This document shows, in pieces, positions 6,054 through 6,844 of a stretch of DNA of 6,844 bases; positions within the stretch are counted from its first letter, which is position 1, and each line of letters opens with the position of its first letter. The DNA comes from Gammaproteobacteria bacterium (GTDB lineage: Bacteria; Pseudomonadota; Gammaproteobacteria; Steroidobacterales; Steroidobacteraceae). The stretch covers positions 1-6,844 of the forward strand of contig JASHSR010000421.1 of assembly GCA_030038645.1 (NCBI GenBank), read 5' to 3'. The notes beneath the pieces were generated by a model. The model saw only the letters and a list, made by a program, of their open reading frames with translations. It did no database searches and was not told the DNA's origin. The position numbers and the translations under genes are program-made.

Positions 6054-6844
6054 TGCGAGGGGTCCGGCAAGACCTCTCGGCACTCTTGGGCTCGATAGGC
6101 CGCCCGGGTATCTCGACGTTCGCGTCCTGGGGTTGCGCCGCGCTCGCCTATCGACTCGCGACGAAGGGCGGCTACGCGGGTGCGGTGGGCGCCGCACTCA
6201 TATTCTCCCTATCGGTGCTCTATCTCGCCTACGTGCTCGGCTCGGGGACGCTCGCTTTCGCCATCGATGCGAAGCGCTCGTGCCTGCCCCGATCGCAGCG
6301 ACTGACACGCCGAGCAAATCTCCTCGCAGCGGCGTTGCTCCTGCCGGCGCTCGTGCTGACCGTCGCTGCGCTCGCCGGAAACCCGGTATGGCCGGCCTGG
6401 GTCCCGACGGTGCTCGTGCTCGCCATCGCCCTCGCGGGAGCGCTCGCTCCCCGCCGGCCCGCCTCCGCCGTGGGACTGTTCCTGCTCGTCGTGCTCGCTG
6501 CCTGTTGGGCGGCGAGTGGACGAGGCGATCACGAGCGTGGCAGGGAGCTGCTCTTCGCGCTCCTTGCCGCGGCGGTCGTGCTCTTTCCCGCGGCTCTCGC
6601 GCTGGTGCCAACCGTCGAGTGGCGTCGGCTGACTCGACAGGACTCACAACCCCGGAGCCTCGCAGAGCGACTTCGAGCCATCTGCATCCGGATCGGCCAG
6701 CGAAAGGCGCTCATGCGCGCACCTTGGACGGCCGAGAGCCGGTACCGTTCCTGGGATCCCCAGCCTCCTGTTCAAATCATTCGAGCCTGCCTGGGAGGTA
6801 TGTTCGCGCGATTGTGGGCGCGGCAGGTGATCGTCGGCGCCGTG
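6053..6844 (+). CDS. ABC transporter membrane subunit (putative permease), 3' end cut off
   Basis: An open frame of exactly 264 codons runs from the ATG at 6053 to the window edge with no stop. The start overlaps the ATPase stop (TGATG), with GAGG at 6039-6042 as a Shine-Dalgarno 10 bp upstream. The product is strongly hydrophobic, with likely membrane segments at about residues 42-63, 90-108, 115-132, 139-154 and 166-186 and a weaker one at 22-36. The loops are arginine-rich and probably cytosolic (72-88, 190-235). After the last visible helix a soluble stretch (about 190-245, AERLRAICIRIGQRKALM) precedes what looks like a second hydrophobic block at the edge. No conserved permease motif is recognisable, so the role is assigned from topology and operon position: the transmembrane partner of the preceding ATPase. 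Third codon positions are almost all G or C. Confidence 0.8.
   Translation, partial: MRGVRQDLSALLGSIGRPGISTFASWGCAALAYRLATKGGYAGAVGAALIFSLSVLYLAYVLGSGTLAFAIDAKRSCLPRSQRLTRRANLLAAALLLPALVLTVAALAGNPVWPAWVPTVLVLAIALAGALAPRRPASAVGLFLLVVLAACWAASGRGDHERGRELLFALLAAAVVLFPAALALVPTVEWRRLTRQDSQPRSLAERLRAICIRIGQRKALMRAPWTAESRYRSWDPQPPVQIIRACLGGMFARLWARQVIVGAV

Noticed and set aside
5178..6070. Long minus-strand frames opposite the ABC ATPase
   Set aside because: Antisense shadows; the plus strand carries every ABC ATPase motif in order.
6198..6647. Arg/Ala-rich minus-strand frame opposite the membrane protein
   Set aside because: The plus-strand frame is open for 264 codons, has helix-like hydrophobic periodicity and is coupled to the ATPase; the opposite frame is a GC-bias artefact.

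Overview
The window reads as accessory chromosomal DNA from a moderately to highly GC-rich Gram-negative bacterium, most likely a proteobacterium. The grounds are the Shine-Dalgarno-led genes, an Abhydrolase_10-type secreted hydrolase, an ACS-family MFS transporter, an IS481-type transposase remnant and a YtrA-type GntR/ABC operon. A gammaproteobacterium of the Xanthomonadales/Steroidobacter kind would fit, but this is a guess from gene content, not a marker gene.

Left edge (1-230, minus strand): the first 76 codons of a secreted alpha/beta hydrolase-domain protein whose body lies outside the window. Then comes about 960 bp (231-1188) with no gene I can defend. It holds a pair of TGCATAAC direct repeats, a small hairpin, and a short minus-strand stretch faintly like a LysR effector domain.

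Centre-left (1189-3353, plus strand): a two-gene unit with an ACS-family MFS permease followed by a family-3 periplasmic solute-binding protein. The genes are abutting or overlapping, depending on the start used. A binding protein with a secondary carrier and no ABC permease is an unusual pairing. The binding protein keeps the ligand-carboxylate arginine but lacks the usual amino-group aspartate, so a non-amino-acid organic anion is a reasonable guess at the substrate.

Centre (3354-3663): an intergenic scar. It holds about 28 codons of an IS481-type transposase core (with the first catalytic Asp), running without a stop into sequence that still looks codon-biased but shifts frame and is not recognised. 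Downstream is an intact class I O-methyltransferase (3664-4677) with its own strong ribosome-binding site.

Right (4721-6844, plus strand): a compact operon of a YtrA-subfamily GntR repressor, an ABC ATPase and a membrane protein cut by the window edge. Start and stop codons overlap at both junctions. A consensus-like promoter (TTGACT-17-TAGTAT) is overlapped by a perfect 10-bp inverted repeat immediately before the repressor gene, which strongly suggests autorepression. The predicted transcript begins only a few bases before the ATG. This half is visibly more GC-rich than the left half, so the window looks like a mosaic of segments with different histories. I see no wholly new system. The most notable points are the operator/promoter architecture, the MFS plus binding-protein pair and the transposase scar.
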